64,000 nucleotides of DNA from Agrococcus jejuensis (lineage in GTDB: Bacteria; Actinomycetota; Actinomycetes; Actinomycetales; Microbacteriaceae): assembly GCF_900099705.1 (NCBI RefSeq), contig NZ_LT629695.1:2852001-2916000 (forward strand), in the 5' to 3' direction. A program made the position numbers and the translations under genes. Under the pieces are notes generated by a model that saw only the letters and a list, made by a program, of their open reading frames with translations, was not told the DNA's origin and ran no database searches. This document shows positions 8,698 through 19,161 of this stretch, one piece after another; the first letter of the stretch is position 1; every line of letters begins with the position of its first letter.

Positions 8698-10193
8698 TGG
8701 ATGCCGTGAACCTCATCCCGCTGCCGGTGCTGCTGCCGCTCATCGGCGCCGGCATCGCCATGTGCTTCCCGCGCAGCCCGCGCGTGCAGCGCATCGTGTC
8801 GGCGACGTCGCTGACGCTCGTGCTCGTCGTCGCCGCGCTGCTCGTGTGGCAGTCGACCGAGGGACCGCAGGCGCTCTGGGTCGGCGCGTGGCCCGAGGGG
8901 CTCGGCATCGTGCTCGTCGCCGACCGGCTCTCGTCGCTCATGGTGCTCGTCTCGAGCATCGTCACGATCACGGTGCTCGTGTTCGCGACGCGGCAGGACC
9001 AGGATGCGGGCACGTCGCAGGCGCCGGTCTCGATCTTCCACCCCACGTACCTCGTGCTCTCGGCCGGCGTCGCGAACGCCTTCCTCTCCGGCGACCTCTT
9101 CAACCTCTTCGTCGGGTTCGAGATGCTGCTGTTCGCGTCGTACGTGCTGCTGACGCTCGGCGCGCCCCGAGAGCGCGTGCGGGCCGGCAGCACCTACATC
9201 GTCGTGAGCATCGTCTCGTCGACGCTGTTCCTCATCGCGATCGCCGTGGTCTACGCGGCCGTCGGCACGGTGAACTTCGCGCAGATGTCCGAGCGGCTGC
9301 CCGAGCTCGGCGAGGGCATCCAGCTCACGATCCAGCTGCTCCTGCTCACGGTGTTCGCGATCAAGGCGGCCATCTTCCCGCTGTCGTCGTGGCTGCCCGA
9401 CTCGTATCCGACGGCCCCGGCATCGGTCACGGCGGTCTTCGCGGGTCTGCTGACGAAGGTCGGCGTGTACGCGATCATCCGCCTGCAGACGCTGCTCTTC
9501 CCCGACAGTCCGCTCACCGACCTGCTGCTGTGGGCCGCCCTGGCCACGATGATCGTCGGCATCCTCGGTGCCCTCGCGCAGAACGAGATCAAGCGACTGC
9601 TGTCGTTCACGCTCGTGAGCCACATCGGCTACATGGTGCTCGGCATCGGCCTCGCGAGCGAGGCGGGGCTCGCGGGCTCGATCTTCTACGTCGCCCACCA
9701 CATCCTCATCCAGACCGCGCTGTTCCTCGTCGTGGGGCTCATCGAGCGCGCTGGCGGGTCGACGTCGATGTCGAAGATCGGCGGGCTGGCGGCCGTGCCG
9801 GTGCTCGCGGTGCTGTTCTTCGTGCCGGCGATCAACCTCGCCGGCCTGCCGCCCTTCTCCGGCTTCCTCGGCAAGGTCGCGCTCTTCCAGGCGGGCATCG
9901 CCGAAGGCACGCCGCTCGCGTACGCGCTCGTCTTCGGCGGCATCGCCACGAGCCTGCTGACGCTGCTCGCGATCATCCGCGTGTGGCACCGCGCGTTCTG
10001 GGAGCCGGAGCGCGAGGAGCACCCCGAGCACCGCAGGCTGCCCGCGTCGTGGCTCGTGACCGCGGGGGCGCTCGTCGCCATCACGTGCGCGATCTCGGTC
10101 GTCGCCGGACCGCTCTCGACGTTCGCGACGGATGCGGCCCACGACCTCCGCGACCAGACGTACGTCACCGCCGTCGAGGAGGCGATGCCCTGA
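8697..10193 (+). CDS. mnhD: Na+/H+ antiporter subunit D (MnhD/MrpD)
   Basis: 498 residues, about 14 hydrophobic segments, NuoM/NuoN-like. The motif KAAIFPLSSWLPDSYPTAPA (about residue 222) is the conserved proton-channel helix, and LFNLFVGFEMLLFASY earlier carries the key Glu. With subunit A it forms the second antiporter-like channel of the Mrp complex. TGATG overlap with mnhC couples translation. Confidence 0.95.
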   Translation: MDAVNLIPLPVLLPLIGAGIAMCFPRSPRVQRIVSATSLTLVLVVAALLVWQSTEGPQALWVGAWPEGLGIVLVADRLSSLMVLVSSIVTITVLVFATRQDQDAGTSQAPVSIFHPTYLVLSAGVANAFLSGDLFNLFVGFEMLLFASYVLLTLGAPRERVRAGSTYIVVSIVSSTLFLIAIAVVYAAVGTVNFAQMSERLPELGEGIQLTIQLLLLTVFAIKAAIFPLSSWLPDSYPTAPASVTAVFAGLLTKVGVYAIIRLQTLLFPDSPLTDLLLWAALATMIVGILGALAQNEIKRLLSFTLVSHIGYMVLGIGLASEAGLAGSIFYVAHHILIQTALFLVVGLIERAGGSTSMSKIGGLAAVPVLAVLFFVPAINLAGLPPFSGFLGKVALFQAGIAEGTPLAYALVFGGIATSLLTLLAIIRVWHRAFWEPEREEHPEHRRLPASWLVTAGALVAITCAISVVAGPLSTFATDAAHDLRDQTYVTAVEEAMP

Positions 10194-10735
10194 TGCGACG
10201 CGTGCACAGGCGCCTGAAGGCGCGACTCTCGTGGACCGCCACCATCGGCCTCACGATCGTGTGGATGGTGCTGTGGGGCGATCTCTCGATCGCCGCCGCC
10301 GCGCTCGGGCTCGTCGTCGCGCTCGTCGTGCAGGTCGCGTTCCCGCTGCCCGACGTGCCCGAGATGGAGCGGTTCCGGCCCTTCGCGCTGCTGCGGCTCG
10401 TCGCCTGGGCGGGCTGGGGCCTCATGCGCGCGAGCGTCGTCGTGTCGATCGGCGTGCTCGCGGTGCGTCGACCGGTGCAGCACGCGCTGGTGCGCGTGCC
10501 GCTGCACAGCGACAGCCCGTTCGTGAAGGCCATGACCGTCGAGGTCGTCACGCTCATCCCCGGCTCGGTCATCGTCGACCTCGATCGGCACGAGCTCGTG
10601 ATGCACGTGTTCGACGCGTCGAGCCCCGAGTCGATCCAGCGGGCTCGCGACGAGGTGCACGAGGCCGAGCGGCTGCTCGTGCGCGCGTTCGCGTCGCGCG
10701 AGGAGCGCGCACGCTACGAGGAGGTGACCGCATGA
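10193..10735 (+). CDS. mnhE: Na+/H+ antiporter subunit E (MnhE/MrpE)
   Basis: 180 residues. Two N-terminal hydrophobic helices are followed by a soluble domain with TLIPGSVIVDLD and ELVMHVFD, a hallmark of MrpE. Subunit E has no complex I counterpart and helps assembly of the Mrp complex. ATG 10193 overlaps the mnhD stop codon by one base. Confidence 0.92.
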   Translation: MRRVHRRLKARLSWTATIGLTIVWMVLWGDLSIAAAALGLVVALVVQVAFPLPDVPEMERFRPFALLRLVAWAGWGLMRASVVVSIGVLAVRRPVQHALVRVPLHSDSPFVKAMTVEVVTLIPGSVIVDLDRHELVMHVFDASSPESIQRARDEVHEAERLLVRAFASREERARYEEVTA

Positions 10736-11025
10736 GCACATGGGTGCTCGTCGTCGCGGGCGTGCTGCTCGCCATCGCGGCCGTCATGGCCATCATCCGT
10801 CTCGTGCGCGGCCCGTCGCCCATCGACCGCGTGCTCGCGACCGACGTGCTCATCGCCGTCGTCGTCGGCGTGCTCGCCATCGAGGCAGCCGTGTCGCAGC
10901 ACTCGTACACCGTGCCCGTCATGCTCGTGCTGTCGCTCGTCGCGTTCGCGGGCACCGTCGCGATGGCGCGCTTCGTCGCCGGTCGTGCCGCGGCCGTGCG
11001 CGGCCGCGAGGAGGATGACGCATGA
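10732..11025 (+). CDS. mnhF: Na+/H+ antiporter subunit F (MnhF/MrpF)
   Basis: 97 residues, three hydrophobic helices, with the MrpF signature RLVRGPSPIDRVLATDVL after the first helix. Small membrane subunit required for a functional Mrp complex. The ATGA overlap with mnhE indicates coupled translation. The C-terminus is short and charged. Confidence 0.92.
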   Translation: MSTWVLVVAGVLLAIAAVMAIIRLVRGPSPIDRVLATDVLIAVVVGVLAIEAAVSQHSYTVPVMLVLSLVAFAGTVAMARFVAGRAAAVRGREEDDA

Positions 11026-11357
11026 GCCCGCTCGACACCGTGCTCACCGTCGCAGGCGCGGTGCTCATCCTGCTGGGGGCCGTGCTCACGGTCGTCGCCG
11101 CCTTCGGCCTCCTGCGCCTGCCGGACGCCCTCGGCCGCATGCACACGGCGTCGAAGCCGCAGACGCTCGGCATCGCGCTCATCGCCATCGGCCTCGCCCT
11201 CGAGCTGCGCGACCCGCTCGCGACGGGGATGCTGCTGCTCGTGGCGCTGCTGCAGCTGCTCACGGCGCCGGTCGCGAGCCAGATGATGTCGCGGTCGGCG
11301 TACCTCGCAGGCCAGTACCGCAAGGACCTGCTCGTGGAGGACGAGACGCAGGACTGA
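11022..11357 (+). CDS. mnhG: Na+/H+ antiporter subunit G (MnhG/MrpG)
   Basis: 111 residues, three hydrophobic helices with the MrpG signature GLLRLPDALGRMHTASKPQT after the first. Last gene of the operon, overlapping mnhF by 4 nt. The order A(B)-C-D-E-F-G is the usual group-1 Mrp order. The 219 bp after it hold the glycine riboswitch of the next operon. Confidence 0.92.
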   Translation: MSPLDTVLTVAGAVLILLGAVLTVVAAFGLLRLPDALGRMHTASKPQTLGIALIAIGLALELRDPLATGMLLLVALLQLLTAPVASQMMSRSAYLAGQYRKDLLVEDETQD

Positions 11358-11423
11358 GCACGGGTCGGCGCGAGCCCGACCGTCGGCTACGATCAGAGCA
11401 CAACTGCAGAACCGGCCGTCGCA

Positions 11424-11506
11424 GCCCATGCGGAAGAGCCGCCTCGAGCGGCACCGAAGGAGCAAGCACTCCCCGCCAACCTCTCAGGTCCGAAGACCGC
11501 ATGCGC
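11424..11506 (+). promoter_or_regulatory. glycine riboswitch aptamer (single)
   Basis: The leader of the gcv operon contains the conserved glycine aptamer landmarks in order: GCGGAAGAG, CACCGAAGGAGCAAGC, and CTCTCAGGTCCGAAGACCGC. The P1 helix pairs GCCCATGCGG (11424-11433) with CCGCATGCGC (11497-11506), 9 of 10 bp. It should sense free glycine and turn on the glycine cleavage genes. Only one complete aptamer is present. Confidence 0.9.
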
Positions 11507-11512
11507 AGGCCG

Positions 11513-11543
11513 CTCAGGAGCATCGTCGACCGATGCGACTGAG
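11513..11543 (+). promoter_or_regulatory. hairpin 3' of the glycine aptamer (possible ghost aptamer or expression platform)
   Basis: CTCAG (11513-11517) pairs with CTGAG (11539-11543), and GCATCG (11520-11525) with CGATGC (11531-11536) around a 5-nt loop. Singlet glycine riboswitches often carry a vestigial partner hairpin at this place. No U-tract follows, so control may be translational; the link is inferred. Confidence 0.45.
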
Positions 11544-11576
11544 GGGGAGTCCCGACCCTTCACGACCCGAGGACTC

Positions 11577-12677
11577 ATGCCCGAGATCTTGCACACCCCG
11601 CTCGAGGCCCGGCACACGGCCGCCGGCGCGCAGCTCACCGAGTTCGGCGGCTGGATGATGCCGCTGCGCTACGGCTCCGACCTCGCCGAGCACGCCGCCG
11701 TCCGCGAGCAGGCCGGCCTCTTCGACCTCAGCCACATGGCCGAGCTGCGCGTGCGCGGCGCCGAGGCCGGGGCGTTCCTCGACCACGCGCTCGCCGGTCG
11801 CCTCTCGGCGCTCGAGCTGGGCCAGGCGCGCTACACGCTGCTGCTCGCCGAGTCGGGCGGCATCCTCGACGACCTCATCGTCTACCGCCTCGGCACCGCC
11901 GAGTGGCTCGTCGTCGCGAACGCCGGCAACCGCGCCGTCGTCGTCGACGCGCTCACCGAGCGCATCGCGGGCTTCGACGCGACGCTCGTCGACGAGACCG
12001 ACGACACGGCGCTCATCGCCGTGCAGGGCCCGGCGTCGCAGGCGATCGTCGAGGCGATCGGTCTCGAGTCCGAGCCGCTCGACGACCTCGGCTACTACCG
12101 CATCCTCGAGGCGATCTTCGAGGGCGAGGACGTGCTCGTCGCCCGCACGGGCTACACGGGCGAGGACGGCTTCGAGCTGTACGTGCCGAACCACGCTGCC
12201 GAGGACCTGTGGGACGCGCTCGTGCGCGTCGGCACGCCGCTCGGCCTGACCTACGCGGGCCTCGCCGCCCGCGACACCCTGCGCCTCGAGGCGGGCATGC
12301 CGCTCTACGGTCACGAGCTCTCGACCGAGACGCTGCCCGCGCAGGTGGGCGTCGGCCGCTCGGTCGCGCTCAAGACCAAGGGCGACTTCGTCGGCCGCGC
12401 CGCCGTCGAGGCCGGCCCCGCCGCCGACGCCCCCGTGCTCGTGGGCCTCGTCGCCGAGGGCCGCCGCGCCGGTCGCGCGGGCTACGCCGTCGTCGACGGC
12501 GACGCCGAGGTCGGCGTCGTCACCTCCGGCGCGCTGTCGCCGACGCTCGGCCACCCCATCGCCATGGCGCTCGTGACCCCCGGCCACTCCGGGTCGCTCG
12601 CGATCGACGTGCGCGGCACCCGCATCCCCGTCACCATCGTCGACCTCCCCTTCTACCGCCGTCAGGAGCGAGCATGA
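11577..12677 (+). CDS. gcvT: glycine cleavage system aminomethyltransferase (T protein)
   Basis: 366 residues, normal length. It transfers the aminomethyl group from lipoylated H protein to tetrahydrofolate, releasing ammonia and forming 5,10-methylene-THF. Visible family features are the N-terminal [11 protein letters not shown], the central DDLIVYRL region with the conserved Asp pair near the folate site, and [15 protein letters not shown]. First gene of the gcvT-gcvH-gcvP operon controlled by the glycine riboswitch. ATG 11577 follows a GAGG-type ribosome site. Confidence 0.97.
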   Translation: MPEILHTPLEARHTAAGAQLTEFGGWMMPLRYGSDLAEHAAVREQAGLFDLSHMAELRVRGAEAGAFLDHALAGRLSALELGQARYTLLLAESGGILDDLIVYRLGTAEWLVVANAGNRAVVVDALTERIAGFDATLVDETDDTALIAVQGPASQAIVEAIGLESEPLDDLGYYRILEAIFEGEDVLVARTGYTGEDGFELYVPNHAAEDLWDALVRVGTPLGLTYAGLAARDTLRLEAGMPLYGHELSTETLPAQVGVGRSVALKTKGDFVGRAAVEAGPAADAPVLVGLVAEGRRAGRAGYAVVDGDAEVGVVTSGALSPTLGHPIAMALVTPGHSGSLAIDVRGTRIPVTIVDLPFYRRQERA

Positions 12678-13029
12678 CCACGCAGTACACCGCAGACCAC
12701 GAGTGGGTGCGCGCCGAGGGCGACGTCCACGTCATCGGCATCACCGAGCACGCGCAGCAGCAGCTGGGCGACGTCGTCTACGTCGACCTGCCCGAGGTCG
12801 GCCGCACGTTCGCGGCTGGCGAGGCGATCGGCGAGATCGAGTCGACGAAGTCGGTCGGCGAGCTCTTCGCGCCCGCCGACGGCGAGGTCGTCGAGGCGAA
12901 CGACTCGGTGTCCGACGACCCGACGCTCGTGAACCAGGACGCCGAGGGCACGGGCTGGCTCGTGAAGGTGCGCTTCACGTCGGAGCCCGAGCTGCTCGAC
13001 GCCGCCGCCTACCAGGCCTCGCTCGCCTG

Positions 13030-13030
<1 letters not shown>
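12674..13030 (+). CDS. gcvH: glycine cleavage system H protein
   Basis: 118 residues. Lipoyl carrier that shuttles the aminomethyl and reduced dithiol groups between P, T and L proteins. The lipoylation site is Lys59 in IESTKSVGE. The N-terminal YTADHEWVR and the [12 protein letters not shown] stretch are typical. The ATGA overlap with gcvT shows translational coupling. The L protein (dihydrolipoyl dehydrogenase) is not in this window. Confidence 0.97.
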
Positions 13031-15843
<2,813 letters not shown>

Positions 15844-15865
15844 GCCGCAGGCTGGCAGCCACCGT

Positions 15866-15899
15866 CAGGGTGCGTCCGTAGGATCGACGGCGCACCCTG
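15866..15899 (+). terminator. hairpin after gcvP, overlapping the next promoter
   Basis: CAGGGTGCG (15866-15874) pairs perfectly with CGCACCCTG (15891-15899); inner CCGT/ACGG extends the stem. It lacks a U-tract. A TAGGAT -10-like box (15879-15884) for the next gene lies within the loop region, so the element may serve as terminator and promoter. Confidence 0.4.
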
Positions 15900-15935
15900 G
15901 CGAGGCACGCCGGGATGCGAGAGGTGGAGGTCGCC

Positions 15936-17699
15936 ATGCGCCGTGCGCGCCCGCTCGTCGCCATCGTGGCGGCGTCCCTGCTGCTCACGGGATGCGGCGC
16001 CTCGCTGCCGCCGTCGGTGATCGCGGGCTCGGAGATCGCGATCGGCTGGCAGGGCGAGCTCACGAGCGTCAACGCCGCGTCGCGCGAGGGTGCGACGGCG
16101 GCGAACCTCGACGTCGCGGCGGCGACGCGGTCGCAGTTCGCGTCGATCGCGAACGACGGCACGCTCGCGCCGAACCGCGACCTCGGCGAGGTCGAGATCG
16201 TCGACGACGCGCCCTTCACGGTGCGCTACGACCTGGCCGACGACGTCATGTGGTCGGACTCGGTGCCGCTCGACGCGGCCGACCTGCTGCTCGCGTGGGC
16301 GGCGGGCTCGAACGCGCTCGCGCCCGAGGGCTTCGACGCCGACGCGGCGATCGACGACGCGGGCGAGCTCGCGGTGCCCGAGGGCGTCGCGTGGTTCGAC
16401 GTCGCCGACGCCGGCGGGCTCGCGCTCGCCGACGGCCTGCCGGAGGTCGACGAGTTCGCCCGCGCGATCGAGGTGCCGCTGTCGGCATCCGTCGCCGACT
16501 GGCAGACGATGCTCGACGTCGCGGTGCCCGCGCACGTCGTCGGCCGCCTCGCGCTCGGCATCGAGGACCCCATGGAGGCGAAGCAGGCGGTGCTCGAGGC
16601 CATCCGCATCGGCGACCCCGAGCGGCTCGCGGCGATCGCCGACGCGTGGAGCACGGGCTTCACGGTGTCGGGCTCGCCGGATGCGTCGCTGCTCGTCTCG
16701 AGCGGCCCGTACGTCGTCGACGCGGCCGACGAGGGCGGCGTCACGCTCGTCGCCAACCGTCGCTACGCCGGCACGACGCCGACGATCGAGACCGTCGAGC
16801 TCGCGGCGCTGAGCCCGGACCGGCTGCTCACGGCCGTCGGCTCCGACGTCGAGGCGGTCGAGGTCGTGCCGACGGAGGAGAACTGGGAGGCGATCCGCGA
16901 CCTCACGCGCGACGACTTCGTGATGACGGCGACGCAGACCGGCCGCATCTGGACGATGCAGTTCCGCGGCGATCGCGGCGTGCTGCAGTCGACGCTCGCA
17001 CGGCAGTCGCTGCTGCACGCCATCCCGCGCAGCGACGTCGTCGCCGCGGCGACGGGCGCGTGGAGCGCCGAGATGTCGTCGACCGACTCCGTGCTGTTCC
17101 CCACGAGCAGCGACGGCTACACGATCTCGCTCCAGGACTCGGGGTTCGACGACCGGTGGGGCTCGCCCGACCCCGAGGTCGCCGCCGTCGAGCGCGACCA
17201 GGCGGGCGTGCAGGCGGGCACGGCCGTGTGCGTCGTCTACGACCGCGACGAGCCCTACGCCGTACGTGCCTTCCAGGCGATCGCGGCGGGCATCGCCGAG
17301 TCGGGCTGGGCCGTGACCGACTGCGGCGCCGACGACCTCGACGCGCGCATCGCCGAGGGCGGCTGGGACGCCGTCATCACCCAGGTCGCACTGCCGACGA
17401 GCGCCGCCGAGGCGGCTGCGCAGTGGGGCACGGGCGGCGCAGCGAACCTCACGGGCATCGGCGACGCCGCGCGCGACGAGGCGATCGCGGCCTCGGGGGC
17501 GGCGACGGAGACGAACGACGTGCGCGACCAGCTCGTGCTCGCCGAGACGTCGATCGTGGCGCAGGGCGTCGTGCTGCCGCTGTCGAACGTCGTCGTCGCC
17601 GACGTCGTCGCGCCGGGCATCGAGGGCGTGCAGCCCCGCAACGGCCCCGACGCGCGGCTCACGTGGCAGCTGCCTGCCTGGGCGCTGCCCGAGGAGTAG
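15936..17699 (+). CDS. family-5 extracellular solute-binding lipoprotein (orphan)
   Basis: 587 residues. Signal peptide with lipobox LTGC, lipidated Cys20, then a peptide/nickel-binding (SBP_bac_5) fold: WSDSVPLDAADLLLAWAA and VSSGPYVV are the typical motifs. It is a paralogue of the binding protein at 19162-20994, sharing these motifs and overall order, but no permease or ATPase adjoins it. It may supply the nearby ABC transporter or may have a non-transport role like mycobacterial LpqW, also an SBP5-fold lipoprotein encoded near typA. I chose ATG 15936 over 15915 because GGTGGAGG sits correctly before it and the signal peptide begins there. Confidence 0.85.
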   Translation: MRRARPLVAIVAASLLLTGCGASLPPSVIAGSEIAIGWQGELTSVNAASREGATAANLDVAAATRSQFASIANDGTLAPNRDLGEVEIVDDAPFTVRYDLADDVMWSDSVPLDAADLLLAWAAGSNALAPEGFDADAAIDDAGELAVPEGVAWFDVADAGGLALADGLPEVDEFARAIEVPLSASVADWQTMLDVAVPAHVVGRLALGIEDPMEAKQAVLEAIRIGDPERLAAIADAWSTGFTVSGSPDASLLVSSGPYVVDAADEGGVTLVANRRYAGTTPTIETVELAALSPDRLLTAVGSDVEAVEVVPTEENWEAIRDLTRDDFVMTATQTGRIWTMQFRGDRGVLQSTLARQSLLHAIPRSDVVAAATGAWSAEMSSTDSVLFPTSSDGYTISLQDSGFDDRWGSPDPEVAAVERDQAGVQAGTAVCVVYDRDEPYAVRAFQAIAAGIAESGWAVTDCGADDLDARIAEGGWDAVITQVALPTSAAEAAAQWGTGGAANLTGIGDAARDEAIAASGAATETNDVRDQLVLAETSIVAQGVVLPLSNVVVADVVAPGIEGVQPRNGPDARLTWQLPAWALPEE

Positions 17700-17706
17700 A
17701 CCGGGC

Positions 17707-18516
17707 TCAGTCGAGACCGAAGAGCGCAGGCCAGGCGCCCGCCGCGAGCGGGTAGCCGACGAACGCGACGACGTCGATGAGGATGTGCGCGATCACGAGC
17801 GGCAGCAGGCGGCCGAAGCGCGTGTAGAGCCAGCCGAACAGCAGGCCGAGCAGCAGGTTCGAGAAGAACCCGCCGACGCCCTGGTACAGGTGGTAGGTCG
17901 CGCGCAGCACGGCGGCGGCGACGATGATCTGGTACCTGCCCCATCCGAGGCTCCGCAGGCGCTCGAAGAGGTAGCCGATCACGATGACCTCCTCGGTGAC
18001 GCCGGCGCGGAACGCGGCGATCAGCAGGATCGGCACCGTGAACCACTGGGCGTCGAGGGGGCTGGGCGCGAGGGCGGCCGTGACGCCGAGCGCGCGGCCG
18101 GCGGCGAAGATCGCGAGGCCCGGGATGCCGACGACGAGCAGCAGCACGCCCGCCCAGCCGAGGTCGCGGCCGGGGCGGTCGAACGTGATGCCGAGGCGGG
18201 CGAGGTGCGGACGGCGCGCGCGCCACAGCAGCCAGCACACGAGCACGACGGGCACGAGGTCGAGCAGGTGCCCGGTCAGCTGGTACGCGAGGTCGAGCCA
18301 CGCCCGATCGCTGCGCGAGGGGTTGAGCGACACGACCTGCTCGCCGATCGGGTCGGGGCGCGTCGCGAGGTCGGCGATCTGGATGATCGAGTAGATGGCG
18401 CTCGCGCCGAGCGACACGAGCAGCACGCACGCGATCTCGACCCAGCGCGAGCGGCGGGAGCCGACGAGCGGGTCGACGACGGGGAACCAGGTGCGGGCAT
18501 CCGTCGTCGTGGTCAC
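17707..18516 (-). CDS. CPBP-family intramembrane protease-like protein
   Basis: 269 residues with about eight hydrophobic helices. The C-terminal half has the CPBP (Abi) pattern: TEEVIVIGYLFERL for motif 1 (usual form EExxFRG), YHLYQG for motif 2 and IAHILIDVVAF for motif 3. The two Glu and the His residues are present, but the Arg of motif 1 is replaced by Ile, so catalysis is uncertain. Related proteins act in prenyl-protein processing, bacteriocin immunity or signalling. GTG 18516 follows GAAGGGGGA and overlaps the stop codon of the upstream DUF393 gene by 4 nt, so the two are co-transcribed. Confidence 0.8.
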   Translation of the reverse strand: MTTTTDARTWFPVVDPLVGSRRSRWVEIACVLLVSLGASAIYSIIQIADLATRPDPIGEQVVSLNPSRSDRAWLDLAYQLTGHLLDLVPVVLVCWLLWRARRPHLARLGITFDRPGRDLGWAGVLLLVVGIPGLAIFAAGRALGVTAALAPSPLDAQWFTVPILLIAAFRAGVTEEVIVIGYLFERLRSLGWGRYQIIVAAAVLRATYHLYQGVGGFFSNLLLGLLFGWLYTRFGRLLPLVIAHILIDVVAFVGYPLAAGAWPALFGLD

Positions 18517-18911
18517 GAGGCGTCCCCCTTCGCGTCGGGCGCGGGGAGCGCGCACGCGGGCGTGCCGCCGGGCAGCTCGTGCCGATGCGCCGAGATCCAG
18601 TCGTAGCCGAGCGCCGCGACGTCGCGCACGCCGGGGGCTGCGAGCACGGCGCCTGCGAGGCGGGGGAGCGCGCCGCGCTGCCCGCGCAGCAGCGCCGCGA
18701 ACGTCTGCGCGCCGTGCCAGCGGCGCCCGGAGGCGCGGTCGACGAGCCACGCGTACGTAGTGACGTCGTCGATCGTGAGGTCGAGGGATGCGAGGTCGAG
18801 CCGCTGCCACGGCTGCGCCTCCGGGAAGCGGGGGAGCACGGCCCGAAGGCGGTCGACCGTCGTCGTGCAGAAGCCGCAGTCGCCGTCGAACACGAGCAGG
18901 GCTGGGGTCAC
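18513..18911 (-). CDS. DUF393 (DCC family) thiol-disulfide oxidoreductase-like protein
   Basis: 132 residues. It starts with LLVFDGDCGFCTTTVDRLR; the Cys12-x2-Cys15 pair and DGDCGFC are the defining features of the DCC family, which has a thioredoxin-like fold and a predicted redox role. The middle contains GAQTFAALLRG, also conserved. GTG 18911 lies 7 nt after TAGACT, indicating a leaderless transcript. First gene of a two-gene unit with the CPBP protein. Confidence 0.82.
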   Translation of the reverse strand: MTPALLVFDGDCGFCTTTVDRLRAVLPRFPEAQPWQRLDLASLDLTIDDVTTYAWLVDRASGRRWHGAQTFAALLRGQRGALPRLAGAVLAAPGVRDVAALGYDWISAHRHELPGGTPACALPAPDAKGDAS

Positions 18912-18918
18912 GAGCGCC

Positions 18919-18924
18919 AGTCTA
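18919..18924 (-). promoter_or_regulatory. -10 box (TAGACT) of a probable leaderless promoter
   Basis: TAGACT on the minus strand ends 7 nt before GTG 18911. The surrounding 250-bp divergent region shows no other clear element on this strand. Confidence 0.5.
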
Positions 18925-19098
18925 GGCGCGTCCCCGCGCGCGCAGCCTGATGCATCCAAGCGTCGCGGATGCGCATAATGCGCGCGAACCCTGCGCAGAT
19001 CGCAACGATCGTGCATAGCCTCCAGAAAGGCTGCAGCCGTTCGGATACGCCTTGGTAACGATCATCCATCTGTGACGCAGCGCTCAGTCACCCATCCC

Positions 19099-19104
19099 TA
19101 CGCT
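19099..19104 (+). promoter_or_regulatory. possible -10 box (TACGCT) for the peptide transporter operon
   Basis: TACGCT lies about 57 nt before GTG 19162, giving a leader that ends in AGGAGGA. No convincing -35 is present at the standard distance. Confidence 0.3.
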
Positions 19105-19161
19105 TGGGGCATTCATGGACGCGCGGCCTCGGCCGTGCGCCCACCCTGCACAGGAGGAACA

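Noticed and set aside
11507-11576. Second full glycine aptamer
   Set aside because: The conserved core sequences of a second aptamer are missing; only a hairpin is present, so a singlet with a ghost helix is more likely.
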